The notes beneath the pieces were generated by a model. It ran no database searches and was not told the DNA's origin. It saw only the letters and a list, made by a program, of their open reading frames with translations. From Actinocrinis puniceicyclus (lineage in GTDB: Bacteria > Actinomycetota > Actinomycetes > Streptomycetales > Catenulisporaceae), in contig NZ_JAGSXH010000035.1 of the NCBI RefSeq assembly GCF_018283645.1, positions 1 through 52,548 on the forward strand: a stretch of DNA of 52,548 nucleotides. Reading direction: 5' to 3'. A program made the position numbers and the translations under genes. Numbering within the stretch: position 1 is the stretch's first letter; each line of letters starts with the position of its first letter. This document shows positions 30,967-40,718 of this stretch, piece by piece.

Positions 30967-33873
30967 CTATCCCTCTAGGCTGTCGGCGAGTGCTTTGAGC
31001 GCAGTCTGGAGCCGCTCGCGGTCGTAGACCTCCTCGCCGGATGGCTGGTTGCCGGTGTCCGGCTGGTAGGCAGTGAGAAGTTGATCGCACTGTTGCCAGT
31101 AATCGAGCAGGGCGTTGAGGTCTGCGCTGGGATCCCGTTTTAGCTCCCACAGCCGTGCCGGCGCCGGTCCGGCTGCGGCAAGCTTCAGAAGCCTGCGGTG
31201 CGTCTTGAACGCATCGGGAGTGGCTTTGCGCCGAAGATCGTCGTAACGGGCCCTGCTGTCGCGTTGCGGCAGAGCCCCGGCCGTGTGGGCGTGACTGACG
31301 AATTTGTCGAGCTCATCGGCCGTGGCGGCGAAGTCTTCGTCATCGGCGATGTAGCGGCGCAGCCGGTCCAGCAGACGCTGAACCGCGTCCCACGCTTGAC
31401 CGGCCAGGGCTCGGTGGCGGTCGCGGAACGCCCGCATGCCCGGTTCGAGCGGGGTCGGGTCGCCAACCGTGGCGCTGAGTTCGTTGAGGCGGACTGCAGG
31501 CAGGAGCGCATTGAGCACGGCCGCGGCGTCAAAGACCGACGGTGCGCCGTTGCCCTTCCGCTGCGTAAGCCGATCGCGCAGCTCAGTGAGTGCCTGGACC
31601 CGCAGAGCGTCACTGCCCTGGAGGAGTTGGGTGATAACGGGGTTGAGGTCAGCCGGCCGCTTCGGCTGTACCAGCACGGCGAGCGCTTCGGCGGCGGTGG
31701 TGGCCTCCGTGCCGTCGACGGTGCTCATCACGCCCAGGATGTTGAGTGCCTCGATGAGGCCTTCGTCGGCGTGGGCTTGGGCAGCGGTGATGAGTTCGGC
31801 CTCGAATTCGGCAAGGCGCTTTTGCATGTGCAGGAACCATGCGCCGCCGTCCGGCCCGGCCAGGTTGCCGCTGGCTGCGGACAGGATGCCCTTGAACAGG
31901 GTGGCGTCGGCGTCGTTTTGCTCGAACCGTAGCGTCGGTCCGGCCGGGGTCGCAGCCCCGCCGCCGCCGGCCTTGGGGATGACGATGTTGCTGAAGGTGA
32001 CACTGATCATCCCGACCTTGACTTCGCTGCTGAGTGCGCGGACGTTCAGACCACAGGGGCTGGCCTGCATCCGCGCGCCGAGCGCCCGGAGGATCCACGT
32101 GCGGATCGTGCGAGCAAGACCACCTGCCAGGAATTCACCAGCGGCCCATTGGTCGATCTCATTCGGCCGTGCGCGTGGGGTGCGGGCCGTAGCGGTCGCC
32201 GGTTCGGGGGCCGCGTCGTTGGCTCCCAGATCGGTGAGTGGGACGCCGAGGGTCTCGGCGATTGCGCGCAGAGAATCATCAAGGCGGGGCGGAGTGCGGG
32301 CGTAGAAGGCACGCAGCGAGATTTCCTGGTCGGCGCTTGCCGATCGGGACGCGATGGCGTTGCGCAACTCCACCGGGACGACCAAGCGGGTCGGGGCGAG
32401 CGTTGCAGCGAACCGGGCTGAGGGGAAGGCACCGCGTCGTCGGAGTTCGTCTTCGGCGACCTCTAACGGTGAGCGGATCACCTGGCGCAGGATGTTACGC
32501 GGATCGAACCCTTGTGGACTGGCGAGTTCGACGAGGTTGTCAACTGCCTCAGCGTTGAATGGGAACAAGCCATGCCCCTCAGAGGTCACGCCGAAGGTGG
32601 CATGGCACCGATCGACGTGCACACACTTTGGGCAGCGGTTCGGAATAGGTTCTCCTGATTTCGCGGCGGCGGCGAGGTCTTTGCGGCCGACCCGTCCTGC
32701 GTTGAGGTATCGGCCGACGAACGCGCGCAGATCGTCGATCTCGAGCGAGGCTCGGTCGACGTCCATGGTGTATTGCACGCCGCGCTCGGCAAACGTGGTG
32801 TATCGCTCCAGATGGCCGGAGGTCACCGCAATGACGGCGCGGATCGGGCACAAGTCGGCGCGAGCTGGCAGCGTGAGTGCTTGGGCGAGTTGGGTGTCGA
32901 TCCCGTGCAGCAGCACAAGGTCTTCGATAAATAGGAACAGCTCCTTGCCCTGCAGGGCCAACTCTCGGCGGACTTCCTCAAAAACGCTGAGCAGGTCCGC
33001 CGATCGACCGGTGAAGATCTCGGCTTTTGCGCGTGTCAGGTGGTAGTTGATGATCGCCGCAGTGGCGCGGCGCATGCTGAGGGTGGAGACGAGGCTGGAA
33101 ACGAGCCGTTGGAGTTCCTTGCTGGAGTCTTCGAACGATCCGAGGCCGACTTCTAGATCGCTGGCGCTGATCTGCAGGTCGTCTTCGGAGATGTCGAAGT
33201 CCGGATCAATGCCGGACATCGCGAGCTTGGTGATGCGCTCGATCGGGCCCCCGGGAATGGAAAGGCGTTGCTTAAACGGCAGTTCACCGATCAGGCGAGC
33301 GACTTGTCGGCGCATGAATTGAAGGTCGGCGCCGCTCAGGTCGTCGATGACCGGGGTCTCGTCGTATTCGATGATCTGGTGCAACTGATTGAGTAAGGCA
33401 AGCATCGCCTCACGGACGGTCGGCAGTCGTGAGGCGGTCTGGGCCAGGCTGTGGCGCAGTTCGTTTGCCGCCTGGGTATCGATACCGGCAAGGATCTGCT
33501 CGATGACACGCCGCAGCGGGGTGTTGCGCTTTTCGATATAGACCACGTGCCAGGCCGGGTTGTCCGGGATGTGCGTGCGCAGCCACCTCACCAGGTGGCT
33601 CTTGCCGCTGCCGGCTTTGCCGGTGATGAACCGCAGGTGTGGTTCGTTCGACGCGATCGGCTGGCACAGATCCCGCAGCACCTCGGTCTGGTCCACGCGC
33701 TCGGGGTCGTCGCGCCTCGTCTTGTCCAGCCGGCCCAGCGGGACAGACTGGTGAACGGCGTCGAACACGGCGTCTGCGGCGGCGTCGCCGAACTCCAGGC
33801 CACCGACGTCGACCTGAGTCGCGACTTGGATCTCCACTCGTGACCAGCACGCGGGGATAGGCGTGTTGTTCAC
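30967..33873 (-). CDS. dpdH: DpdH, AAA-type ATPase
   Basis: 968 residues. Walker A GKAGSGKS at 85-92, Walker B-like ELFLFIED at 311-318, and a possible zinc knuckle CPKCVHVDRCH at 414-424. The C-terminal half contains an acidic helical region and a stretch of glycine-proline linker (KAGGGGAATPAGP at about 648-660). The start at ATG 33873 overlaps the dpdG stop as ATGA; an internal alternative is not supported. Proteins of this family are needed for restriction in dpd clusters and are thought to provide ATP-driven sensing or translocation. Confidence 0.85.
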   Translation of the reverse strand: MNNTPIPACWSRVEIQVATQVDVGGLEFGDAAADAVFDAVHQSVPLGRLDKTRRDDPERVDQTEVLRDLCQPIASNEPHLRFITGKAGSGKSHLVRWLRTHIPDNPAWHVVYIEKRNTPLRRVIEQILAGIDTQAANELRHSLAQTASRLPTVREAMLALLNQLHQIIEYDETPVIDDLSGADLQFMRRQVARLIGELPFKQRLSIPGGPIERITKLAMSGIDPDFDISEDDLQISASDLEVGLGSFEDSSKELQRLVSSLVSTLSMRRATAAIINYHLTRAKAEIFTGRSADLLSVFEEVRRELALQGKELFLFIEDLVLLHGIDTQLAQALTLPARADLCPIRAVIAVTSGHLERYTTFAERGVQYTMDVDRASLEIDDLRAFVGRYLNAGRVGRKDLAAAAKSGEPIPNRCPKCVHVDRCHATFGVTSEGHGLFPFNAEAVDNLVELASPQGFDPRNILRQVIRSPLEVAEDELRRRGAFPSARFAATLAPTRLVVPVELRNAIASRSASADQEISLRAFYARTPPRLDDSLRAIAETLGVPLTDLGANDAAPEPATATARTPRARPNEIDQWAAGEFLAGGLARTIRTWILRALGARMQASPCGLNVRALSSEVKVGMISVTFSNIVIPKAGGGGAATPAGPTLRFEQNDADATLFKGILSAASGNLAGPDGGAWFLHMQKRLAEFEAELITAAQAHADEGLIEALNILGVMSTVDGTEATTAAEALAVLVQPKRPADLNPVITQLLQGSDALRVQALTELRDRLTQRKGNGAPSVFDAAAVLNALLPAVRLNELSATVGDPTPLEPGMRAFRDRHRALAGQAWDAVQRLLDRLRRYIADDEDFAATADELDKFVSHAHTAGALPQRDSRARYDDLRRKATPDAFKTHRRLLKLAAAGPAPARLWELKRDPSADLNALLDYWQQCDQLLTAYQPDTGNQPSGEEVYDRERLQTALKALADSLEG

Positions 33874-34829
33874 TTCTGCGATCCCCTCGACGTCCTAATC
33901 GGGTGCCACTGCACGTGCGAGGCGCGTGATTGCATTTCCCGTTCCTGACCGAGGGCCACTACGCGGAAGTCGGTGTCACTCTCTGAGCGCAACGTAAGAT
34001 GCTTAGCTTCTTGGAGTTGGCGCAGCGACAGGGACAAGCCAGGAGTGAGATCCACACCGTTCGTTCCGGTCACCAAGGACAACGCTCCGCCGTCGCAGAT
34101 GGGAAGAACGGTCGCGCAGTGCGCGAGGAATTCGGCGATCGTGTACTGCTGTGCTGGCAGGTCGCCGAGGTCTTCCAGAAGCGCCCGACTGCCGTCAGGT
34201 ACGACCCATTTCGGGGAGACTGGCTGGGCTAGGCCCAGATAAATGGCCCAGCGGCGCAGCGGCGGCCAGCGCACTGAGTTGGTGAGAGGCCAGGAGCTGC
34301 GTTCGGTCCCAAAGTGGTCACGTTGGTAGCTGACGAACGTTCGGTTGCCGGATTCGAAGTCCACGGGATCTAGAGGGTCGGGGATCGCCCACAGTAACGC
34401 CACGCCTTGGGCGAAGTTGTCCTGTTCACCGCGCGTGGCGCCTGCTTCAGCGTTCGACCTCTGCCAAATCTGAGGTCTCAGTGCTCGGCTGAACGAGGGC
34501 GCGGTCAGCAGGTCCGCCGAAGGCCACTGCCGCAGCGTCTGCTCGGCGGCTGAGACCGTGCCAGCGCTCTCGTCAACGAAACCGAGCATGCGCAGGGCGC
34601 TGAGCGATTGTTTGGCGATCGTTTGACCGCCAGTCGCGGTTTCCTCGCGGTCACTGTCGGTGTCGGTGTCGCGCCCGTCGAGCGGTCGCAGCACCTCTGC
34701 TAGTCCGGCCGGTGCCACCAGGGCTAGCAGTTCCTCTCTATCGCAAGTCGCGTCTTTGTGTGCCAGTACGGCGCGCAGCAGGAAACGCATCGCTTCCGGC
34801 ATGATGTCCGGCGGGTTGAGCAACTTCAC
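33870..34829 (-). CDS. dpdG: DpdG, restriction-side protein of unknown function
   Basis: 319 residues with no recognised catalytic motif. Secondary structure appears mixed: a helical N-terminus (IMPEAMRFLLRAVLAHKDAT), a middle with WPPLRRWAIYLGLAQPVSPK, and a winged-helix-like C-terminus with YTIAEFLAHCATVLPICDGG. It follows dpdF directly and overlaps dpdH by four bases. The name is by position. A DNA-binding or DNA-recognition role is plausible because of the winged-helix-like pattern, but this is only a suggestion. Confidence 0.65.
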   Translation of the reverse strand: MKLLNPPDIMPEAMRFLLRAVLAHKDATCDREELLALVAPAGLAEVLRPLDGRDTDTDSDREETATGGQTIAKQSLSALRMLGFVDESAGTVSAAEQTLRQWPSADLLTAPSFSRALRPQIWQRSNAEAGATRGEQDNFAQGVALLWAIPDPLDPVDFESGNRTFVSYQRDHFGTERSSWPLTNSVRWPPLRRWAIYLGLAQPVSPKWVVPDGSRALLEDLGDLPAQQYTIAEFLAHCATVLPICDGGALSLVTGTNGVDLTPGLSLSLRQLQEAKHLTLRSESDTDFRVVALGQEREMQSRASHVQWHPIRTSRGSQK

Positions 34830-37271
34830 CTACAGCCTCCGCAGCAGGTCGTCGATCGAGTACGTCGGTGTCCACGCTTCGTGGAGGTACTGCTTGGTGT
34901 TGGCTGGGTCGATGCGGTCAGGCGGAACTATCAGAACGCCGAACGTTTGCTTGGCGAGGCGGGAGAGCGCGAGTTCGAGCACGTCATCGTCCACCGTCGC
35001 ATCGACCCATAAGGCGGTCGGGACCCGCCACGGCTCGTCCGAGTTGACAGACCAGTCACGCACGTTCTCCATCCACCACGGGCCGTTCGCGCCACTAGTG
35101 GCGACCATGTCCGGGCGTGGGGCAATGAGCGTGATGACGCCATGACGTGCCAACCGGGCCAGCAGGGTGCGTTCTGCCCGTGGGTCCAACCCGTCGGTGC
35201 GCACGCTCAGGCGGCCCTCCGGCGCCAGTGATCGCAGGCGGTCGTCAGCGGTCCGCATCACCTGGCCGGAGGCCATCGTGGTCAATGCTGGCGCATCAAA
35301 GGGCCTTGTCCCTTCTCGGCGGCAGACAGGGCACCCTCCACATGCGACAGTCATGGGGAACACGTTGCCGTCTGAGTCACCGAGTTCGTATCTGCTAGCG
35401 AGGTAACGGCTAGTGCATTGCGGCCGGCTCTGAAGGACGTGGACGGCAGCGTCTAGCGCTGCGGTCGTGGCGGCATGCGAGGCTTGTCGACCGTGTTGGA
35501 AACGTCTGCGGAAGACGCTCTCGTCGCTGATGTCGCTATCGAGGATCTCGAGCATGGCGGCGGTGCGCTGACCGTCGAAGAAGCGCGCCAGTTCGTCGTC
35601 GTCGGCGTCTTGGGGCGTTTGGGCCGGTTCAGGCCAGTAGCGCCGGATCATGCCGGCCCGCTCCATTGCTGCGAGAGTTTGGGTGTTCCAATACAGGTTC
35701 GCATCGCTCCAGGGGTACCGCACTCCGGCATGGGCGGCCGTCAGGTTAACCGTCAGACGATCACTCTCCCAAGCGCCACGGCCGCGCATACTGCTCCACC
35801 GCTGCCAGGCCTTGTCCGCCCCGATGAGACGCGCTCGAGCGAGGTCATCGGCGACCAATTGGTCGGCGTCCGTCCACAGCACCAGAGACGCTGTGGCATG
35901 TCCGTCCCGACCTGAACGGCCAACCTCCTGGTAGAGACGGTCCACCGACTCCGGCACGCAAAGGTGGATCACTGTGCGGATGTCGTCGATATCGATGCCC
36001 AAACCAAAAGACGACGTGGCGACGACGACGTCAAGGTCGTCGCGCGACTCCCCAGCAAGACGCAGGCCCCGCACCGCGTCATGACGCTGGCGCGCCTTCG
36101 ACCGACTGTCGATTGCCGCGGCTGCGGCGAACCCGGCCTGCTTGAGCCAGGCAAGGACGGTAGCTGTATTCGATGACCGCGACGATGTGTGAAGCGAGAC
36201 GTAGATCAGCGCGGGGCGTGGCAGGCGGCACATGGCCTCGATGAGCCGGTCGCGTTTCTGCTGCTCGTCGTCGCATTTCGCGGACCACCACGCCGGTTCA
36301 GGCCGGGTACTCTGGGCGCAGACCAGCACCGTGCTGCGGCCGGCGAACAGCCGCTTGAGTGAGGCCAACCCGTAGCTGTCGAGGGTGCCCGACAGCAGCG
36401 CGGTGACCGGGGCCAGGTGGGCCGGCGAAACCTCGATAAGGGTACGGCGAAGAGCAGCGAACGTGTGGAACGCGGGACGGAAGTCATCACCCCACTCCGC
36501 GACGATGTGGGCCTCGTCCACGGCAATCAGGTCTAGGCGGCCGTGCTCCGCCGCAGCCTTGAGTGGACGGGCTAACGAGGAGCAGGCTGCCTCGGGCGAG
36601 GTGATGGTCAACCACTGCGACCCGTCCTCGATCCCGGTACAGATTCGCTCCTTCTCAACTGACTCGAGGTCTCCGTGATAGGCATATCGATCGTCGCTGC
36701 CGAGACGGTCCTGGACTCGTTGTTCGAGGTCGACGGCCAAGGCGACTGTCGGCACGATGATGACGGTCTGCCGCGGTCGCTGGCGCAGGGCCCGGGTAAG
36801 AATCACGTCACTCTTACCTGATGCGGTCGGCAGCGCGCAGATGACGGTGTCGCCAGCGTCAGCTACCGCGACGGCACGCAGGGCATCTCGCTGCCCAACT
36901 GTCCTATACCGCGGGAATCCGCAGAGTTGCTCGTAGAACGGGTCAGCGGGCACGGACGCGTCAGTGCGCCTCTGAGTTCTTCGGGACGGGGCTTCGTCCG
37001 GCGGGATCGAACCGTGGTGGTCGAGCCATTCCGGGTACCACCGCTCAGCAGTCACGGTCGATCCGGTCAGGTTCAAACCGTGCAGCCTCCAATTGTCCGC
37101 ACCGTACTTCTGCGCAAGCTCATCCGGCAGCCGAAGCGGGCGGTAGCCAGCGGCGACGGCGTTGCTCCGGAGCATCACGGCAACGTCGGCAGGGCTGTAG
37201 TCGTCGGTCTTCAGCCGCCGGTCTAGCCGGGGATCGCCGTGACGTGCCTCTTCGAGGCTCAGTTCGACCAC
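34830..37271 (-). CDS. dpdF: DpdF, RecQ-like helicase
   Basis: 813 residues. PTASGKS at 148-154 (motif I), DEAH at 252-255 followed by IVAEWGDDFRPAF, characteristic of RecQ helicases, and YQEVGRSGRDGHATASL in motif VI. A zinc site resembling RecQ-Ct (CGGCPVCRREG) lies near residues 643-653. The start is ATG 37271, one base after dpdE ends. By family it is a 3'-5' DNA unwinding motor on the restriction side of the cluster. Confidence 0.88.
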   Translation of the reverse strand: MVELSLEEARHGDPRLDRRLKTDDYSPADVAVMLRSNAVAAGYRPLRLPDELAQKYGADNWRLHGLNLTGSTVTAERWYPEWLDHHGSIPPDEAPSRRTQRRTDASVPADPFYEQLCGFPRYRTVGQRDALRAVAVADAGDTVICALPTASGKSDVILTRALRQRPRQTVIIVPTVALAVDLEQRVQDRLGSDDRYAYHGDLESVEKERICTGIEDGSQWLTITSPEAACSSLARPLKAAAEHGRLDLIAVDEAHIVAEWGDDFRPAFHTFAALRRTLIEVSPAHLAPVTALLSGTLDSYGLASLKRLFAGRSTVLVCAQSTRPEPAWWSAKCDDEQQKRDRLIEAMCRLPRPALIYVSLHTSSRSSNTATVLAWLKQAGFAAAAAIDSRSKARQRHDAVRGLRLAGESRDDLDVVVATSSFGLGIDIDDIRTVIHLCVPESVDRLYQEVGRSGRDGHATASLVLWTDADQLVADDLARARLIGADKAWQRWSSMRGRGAWESDRLTVNLTAAHAGVRYPWSDANLYWNTQTLAAMERAGMIRRYWPEPAQTPQDADDDELARFFDGQRTAAMLEILDSDISDESVFRRRFQHGRQASHAATTAALDAAVHVLQSRPQCTSRYLASRYELGDSDGNVFPMTVACGGCPVCRREGTRPFDAPALTTMASGQVMRTADDRLRSLAPEGRLSVRTDGLDPRAERTLLARLARHGVITLIAPRPDMVATSGANGPWWMENVRDWSVNSDEPWRVPTALWVDATVDDDVLELALSRLAKQTFGVLIVPPDRIDPANTKQYLHEAWTPTYSIDDLLRRL

Positions 37272-37272
37272 G

Positions 37273-40200
37273 CTAAGCCTCCGGGGCGGTGATGATGACC
37301 ACGCCGCAGGCGTCGAGCGTCAACTGCGGGTCAGAGATGGCGGCGTTGACGACCTCGAAGATGCCCTCGTCGTCGGTCTCATCGTAGAATCCTGCGTTCC
37401 GGCGGCCGAGCCGGATCGCCCGTTCGCGCTCCTGAACCAGAGCGGCCTCGTGGCGCGCTGCGGCAATGTGTTCGCCGACCGAGGACCGCTGGGCTACCAG
37501 CTTCAACGATTCACGGGCGGCACGCTCGCACAAGACTTGCCAGGACAGGCTGGAGGTCAACTGCGCGAACCGCTCGGGCTGACTGCCCAGGTTACGCCCC
37601 CGACCGTGCACCTCAGGGCCTTCCAGGACGCGGCGCGTGGGCTCCGAGGGCTCGCCCTGGTCTGAGTTCCACCACACGCGCTCCAGTCGCGGCGGGCACA
37701 GACGGAGCAGGTGAATCCGCGCGGCCGAAGCCGATGCCGGGCTGTCGGCCTCCAGCGCATCGACCGGTTCGGGGTCGGGCGCCACCAGAATGTCGAAGCA
37801 AAAGAACGGCATAGGCTCGGAGTTCGGTTCACGCTTGCCTTGACGGACCTCAACGGCGAACGCCCGACCGCGGTCATCGCATTCGGCCAGTGATGCCATC
37901 TTATCTACGAGGGGTTCGCCCCATCGCAACAGGCCGACTCCATCGCGCGCCTCCTCGCGCCGGTGGCTGTACCGACGACGCAGCGCGGTCGGACCGAGCC
38001 GGACCACCTCCGAGGCCGGCAGCAGCGGAGGGTGCGTGCTGCTAACTCCGTAGCGGACACCGGGGCCATCCGTATTCTCGGTGAACTGCAGTGCCTCAAC
38101 AGCGTAGCCGCGAAATGCTCGAAGAATCGCCGACGCGTCATCGCCGCGATGTATCGCATCGGTGAACTGGTCGTCGTCGGTGTGCTCCTCGATCGCGTCG
38201 AGCAGGTCGTGGCTCTCGATGCGCCGACGCTGGGCGTTCAGGCCAGCGCGTACGGCGGCCGTGTCGGCGGCGGCCTGGCTCAGGCCTCGGTCGAGGGCCT
38301 GAGTAAGAAACGCCAGTTCAGTCTCGGGCAGGATGTACTGCAGTACAGCGCAGGAATGTTCGAACAGGCCGACTCCCTCATCGAGCAACCGGCGCCAAGC
38401 GCCCAGATGCGCGTCCAGGACCTCGTCTGATTCGCGGAAGGTGGTTGACCGCACGGCGTGAACCGGCGCAGCGTCGCCAGCCGACCAACGGTCGAAGCGT
38501 CCGAGACGTTGTTCAAGCCGGGCAATGTTCACAGGCAGATCAAGGTGCAGGACGTCCTCGACCATCTGGAGGTTGATTCCCTCCTCTCCGCAACGGTCGA
38601 GCACGATTACAGAGCGGAAGGGATCCTTAGCGAAACGCCGCGCCGCCTGGGCGCGGTCATCAGCGGGCATGGTCGACAGCAGCCGCACCACACGCGCGAT
38701 CCCGAACCGCTCCTCCAATTGCTCAGCGGCGATCGCTGCGGTCGAGGCAAAGGAGCAGACAACCGCCACTTTATGGGCGCTCACGCGAGGCCAGGCCCAA
38801 TCGATCATCGCGGTGAACCGATCGTATTCAGTGTCGCTAGCAATAATGTCGTCGAGCCGGTCGGCGAAGCCGAATGCAGCGTCGGTGCCAGCGAATCCCG
38901 CGAGGGAGCCCGTTTCGTCCTCGTCGAGATCATGACCTTCTTCTTTTCGCAGCGCGACCGCAAGGTCGGCCAGTGCTACAACCGGCGCGCAGGCGCGGCC
39001 GATTGCCGTCCGCAGAATTGCGGCGGCGCTGAACCCGTCCGCCCCAGCCAACTCGGCGCGAAGGTCATCGAGCCAACGCAGCACATTTCCTCGGCGCCGG
39101 TCTTCGTCGACCAGAAGCCAGTTCGCGGGGCAGCTCCGACCGCGGACCGGGAAGTCCTTCGCCACCGATGATCCTCGACGGGTTCGGATCATGCGCCGGT
39201 GGATACGATGGGTCTCCGTGACGTAGGCCCTGACCCGACGGCTGATTTCTCGCGACTGGCCGACATCACGACGATCCGCGGCCTGCGAGAGCGCGTCCAG
39301 ATCTTCCCGCAAGAGGTGCTCGTCCGGCAGCAGCCTCTTCAAGGTCTCGACGGGCTCAGCCAGGAACATCACTGGCGTCTCCTCGCCGAGCGCCGCGACG
39401 GCCGCGGCGAGTTCGTCCCGTAAAACCACACGGCGACGGAACTGGTCAACAGCCTCCAGCGGATAGTTCACGGGGTCCATCAGATGCAGCATGCGCAGGT
39501 AGCCGTCCTCGTTGGACCGAACAGGCGTGGCCGACAGCAAAAGCAGCCCGGACGCGGCATGGGAGATGGCCCGCAGCCGCTGGTACGCAAGATCGACGGT
39601 GTCGCCCGGCCCTGCGAGACGGTGCGCTTCGTCGACCACGACCAGGGCGCGCCGGGCGTCCTCGGCCGCGGCGAGCTCCTCGTGGGCGATCAACTGCACT
39701 CGCTCATCGAACTCGTCGACCCGGAACTTCGAGGTCAACTCGTGGCGCCACTGGTCGAGCAGACCCGCGGGCACGATCACAGCGACGTTGCCAGAGGACT
39801 CGAGGAGGAACTGCCTAATGACCATCCCGGCTTCCACAGTCTTGCCGAGGCCGACTTCGTCGGCGAGCAGGTAGCGGCGGACCGGATCGGTGAGGACCCG
39901 CCGTGCTGCCCCGGCCTGGTGGGGATAAATGGTGACACCGGCAGACCAGATACCTGCCAGTCCCTGGCAGGCGATCCGCTGCTCTGCCACGCTGCGCAGG
40001 AACTGCAGCCGGCGCTCATGCAGGAAGCGGGTTTCGACCGCGCCCGTCTGCAGCAGGCCGACGGGGTCCGCTAGCGGCTGTGACCATCGGACATACAAGT
40101 CGCGCGCCGGAACGTGTTCGCTGCGCCCGTTCGGGAATTTCACCAGGTACGCCTGGCCTTTGCCGTCATCAGGCGAGTCGACGTAGCCGGCGAGCCACCA

Positions 40201-40401
40201 GCTGCCGTCGTGCCACCAAACCCGCTGTTGCCGATCCAACAGCAGCGGCTCGGACACATCCCCGGCAATAAGCGGCAGTACCACCTCGTCCCGGAACGGC
40301 GCGTCGAAAAACCGGATCATCCGACTGTCGACAAGCCGCCCCAGTCCCAGATGCGCATGCCGGACAAAGGAGATTGCGCCCGTCACCGACCCCCTCGACA
40401 T
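37273..40401 (-). CDS. dpdE: DpdE, SNF2/RapA-like helicase
   Basis: 1042 residues from ATG 40401 (MSRGSVTGAISFVRHAHLGL), the natural start for the family; a longer frame upstream to 40473 has no matching start. An N-terminal SH3-like piece (LGLGRLVDSRMIRFFDAP) precedes motif I DEVGLGKT at 181-188 and DEAH at 257-260, with LLLSATPVRSNEDG after it and a C-terminal helicase half ending in EQRLGRFDRW. This is the first gene of the eight-gene restriction operon. A 16-bp palindrome and a TAGGCT hexamer lie upstream. SNF2-like enzymes usually remodel protein-DNA contacts or translocate on duplex DNA. Confidence 0.88.
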   Translation of the reverse strand: MSRGSVTGAISFVRHAHLGLGRLVDSRMIRFFDAPFRDEVVLPLIAGDVSEPLLLDRQQRVWWHDGSWWLAGYVDSPDDGKGQAYLVKFPNGRSEHVPARDLYVRWSQPLADPVGLLQTGAVETRFLHERRLQFLRSVAEQRIACQGLAGIWSAGVTIYPHQAGAARRVLTDPVRRYLLADEVGLGKTVEAGMVIRQFLLESSGNVAVIVPAGLLDQWRHELTSKFRVDEFDERVQLIAHEELAAAEDARRALVVVDEAHRLAGPGDTVDLAYQRLRAISHAASGLLLLSATPVRSNEDGYLRMLHLMDPVNYPLEAVDQFRRRVVLRDELAAAVAALGEETPVMFLAEPVETLKRLLPDEHLLREDLDALSQAADRRDVGQSREISRRVRAYVTETHRIHRRMIRTRRGSSVAKDFPVRGRSCPANWLLVDEDRRRGNVLRWLDDLRAELAGADGFSAAAILRTAIGRACAPVVALADLAVALRKEEGHDLDEDETGSLAGFAGTDAAFGFADRLDDIIASDTEYDRFTAMIDWAWPRVSAHKVAVVCSFASTAAIAAEQLEERFGIARVVRLLSTMPADDRAQAARRFAKDPFRSVIVLDRCGEEGINLQMVEDVLHLDLPVNIARLEQRLGRFDRWSAGDAAPVHAVRSTTFRESDEVLDAHLGAWRRLLDEGVGLFEHSCAVLQYILPETELAFLTQALDRGLSQAAADTAAVRAGLNAQRRRIESHDLLDAIEEHTDDDQFTDAIHRGDDASAILRAFRGYAVEALQFTENTDGPGVRYGVSSTHPPLLPASEVVRLGPTALRRRYSHRREEARDGVGLLRWGEPLVDKMASLAECDDRGRAFAVEVRQGKREPNSEPMPFFCFDILVAPDPEPVDALEADSPASASAARIHLLRLCPPRLERVWWNSDQGEPSEPTRRVLEGPEVHGRGRNLGSQPERFAQLTSSLSWQVLCERAARESLKLVAQRSSVGEHIAAARHEAALVQERERAIRLGRRNAGFYDETDDEGIFEVVNAAISDPQLTLDACGVVIITAPEA

Positions 40402-40718
40402 CGCATCCGCCGGTGTGCAACGACGTCCGTTGCCTGCAGCGCAAACGGCAATGCGGCCACCTCCCAGGCGCATCTAATGACCCAACTGAATGCGCGCGCG
40501 TGCGAACCCACGATTCCGTGCCGTGATGCCTCGATCACTGTCATGAGAAGTGACGGAGAGCATCCCCCTCGACACTCGCGGACTATGGAGCCTAGCAGGG
40601 TTCGGACTGGCATAGGCCAGTATGCTGCTAGCTTCCTCCCGCCACCTGTTCCTTGCCGCAACATTCAGCACCGGCGAGGCCGACTCTGGTGGGAGCCGTG
40701 CGGCTGATCATCGGACGT
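40402..40718. other. Upstream region of the dpdE operon
   Basis: No gene is supported in this stretch. On the reverse strand it holds TAGGCT at 40589-40594 within GCTAGGCTCCAT, plus a 16-bp palindrome at 40606-40621 placed where a -35 element would be. The remaining bases up to about 40720 appear to be the edge of an IS3-family element. Confidence 0.5.
40606..40621. promoter_or_regulatory. Palindromic operator candidate upstream of dpdE
   Basis: ACTGGCATAGGCCAGT: perfect 6-base arms around a 4-base centre. It lies 12 bases upstream of the reverse-strand TAGGCT hexamer and thus overlaps the presumed -35 region of the dpdE promoter. It could bind a repressor or form a hairpin. Confidence 0.45.

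Noticed and set aside
23021-40401. Interpretation of the helicase/PLD operon as DISARM
   Set aside because: The helicase plus PLD pair recalls DISARM, but there is no DISARM methyltransferase and the neighbours are dpdA, dpdB and the preQ0 genes, which define Dpd.
40402-40473. N-terminal extension of DpdE
   Set aside because: The family start corresponds to MSRGSVTGAISFV at 40401; the extension has no such similarity.
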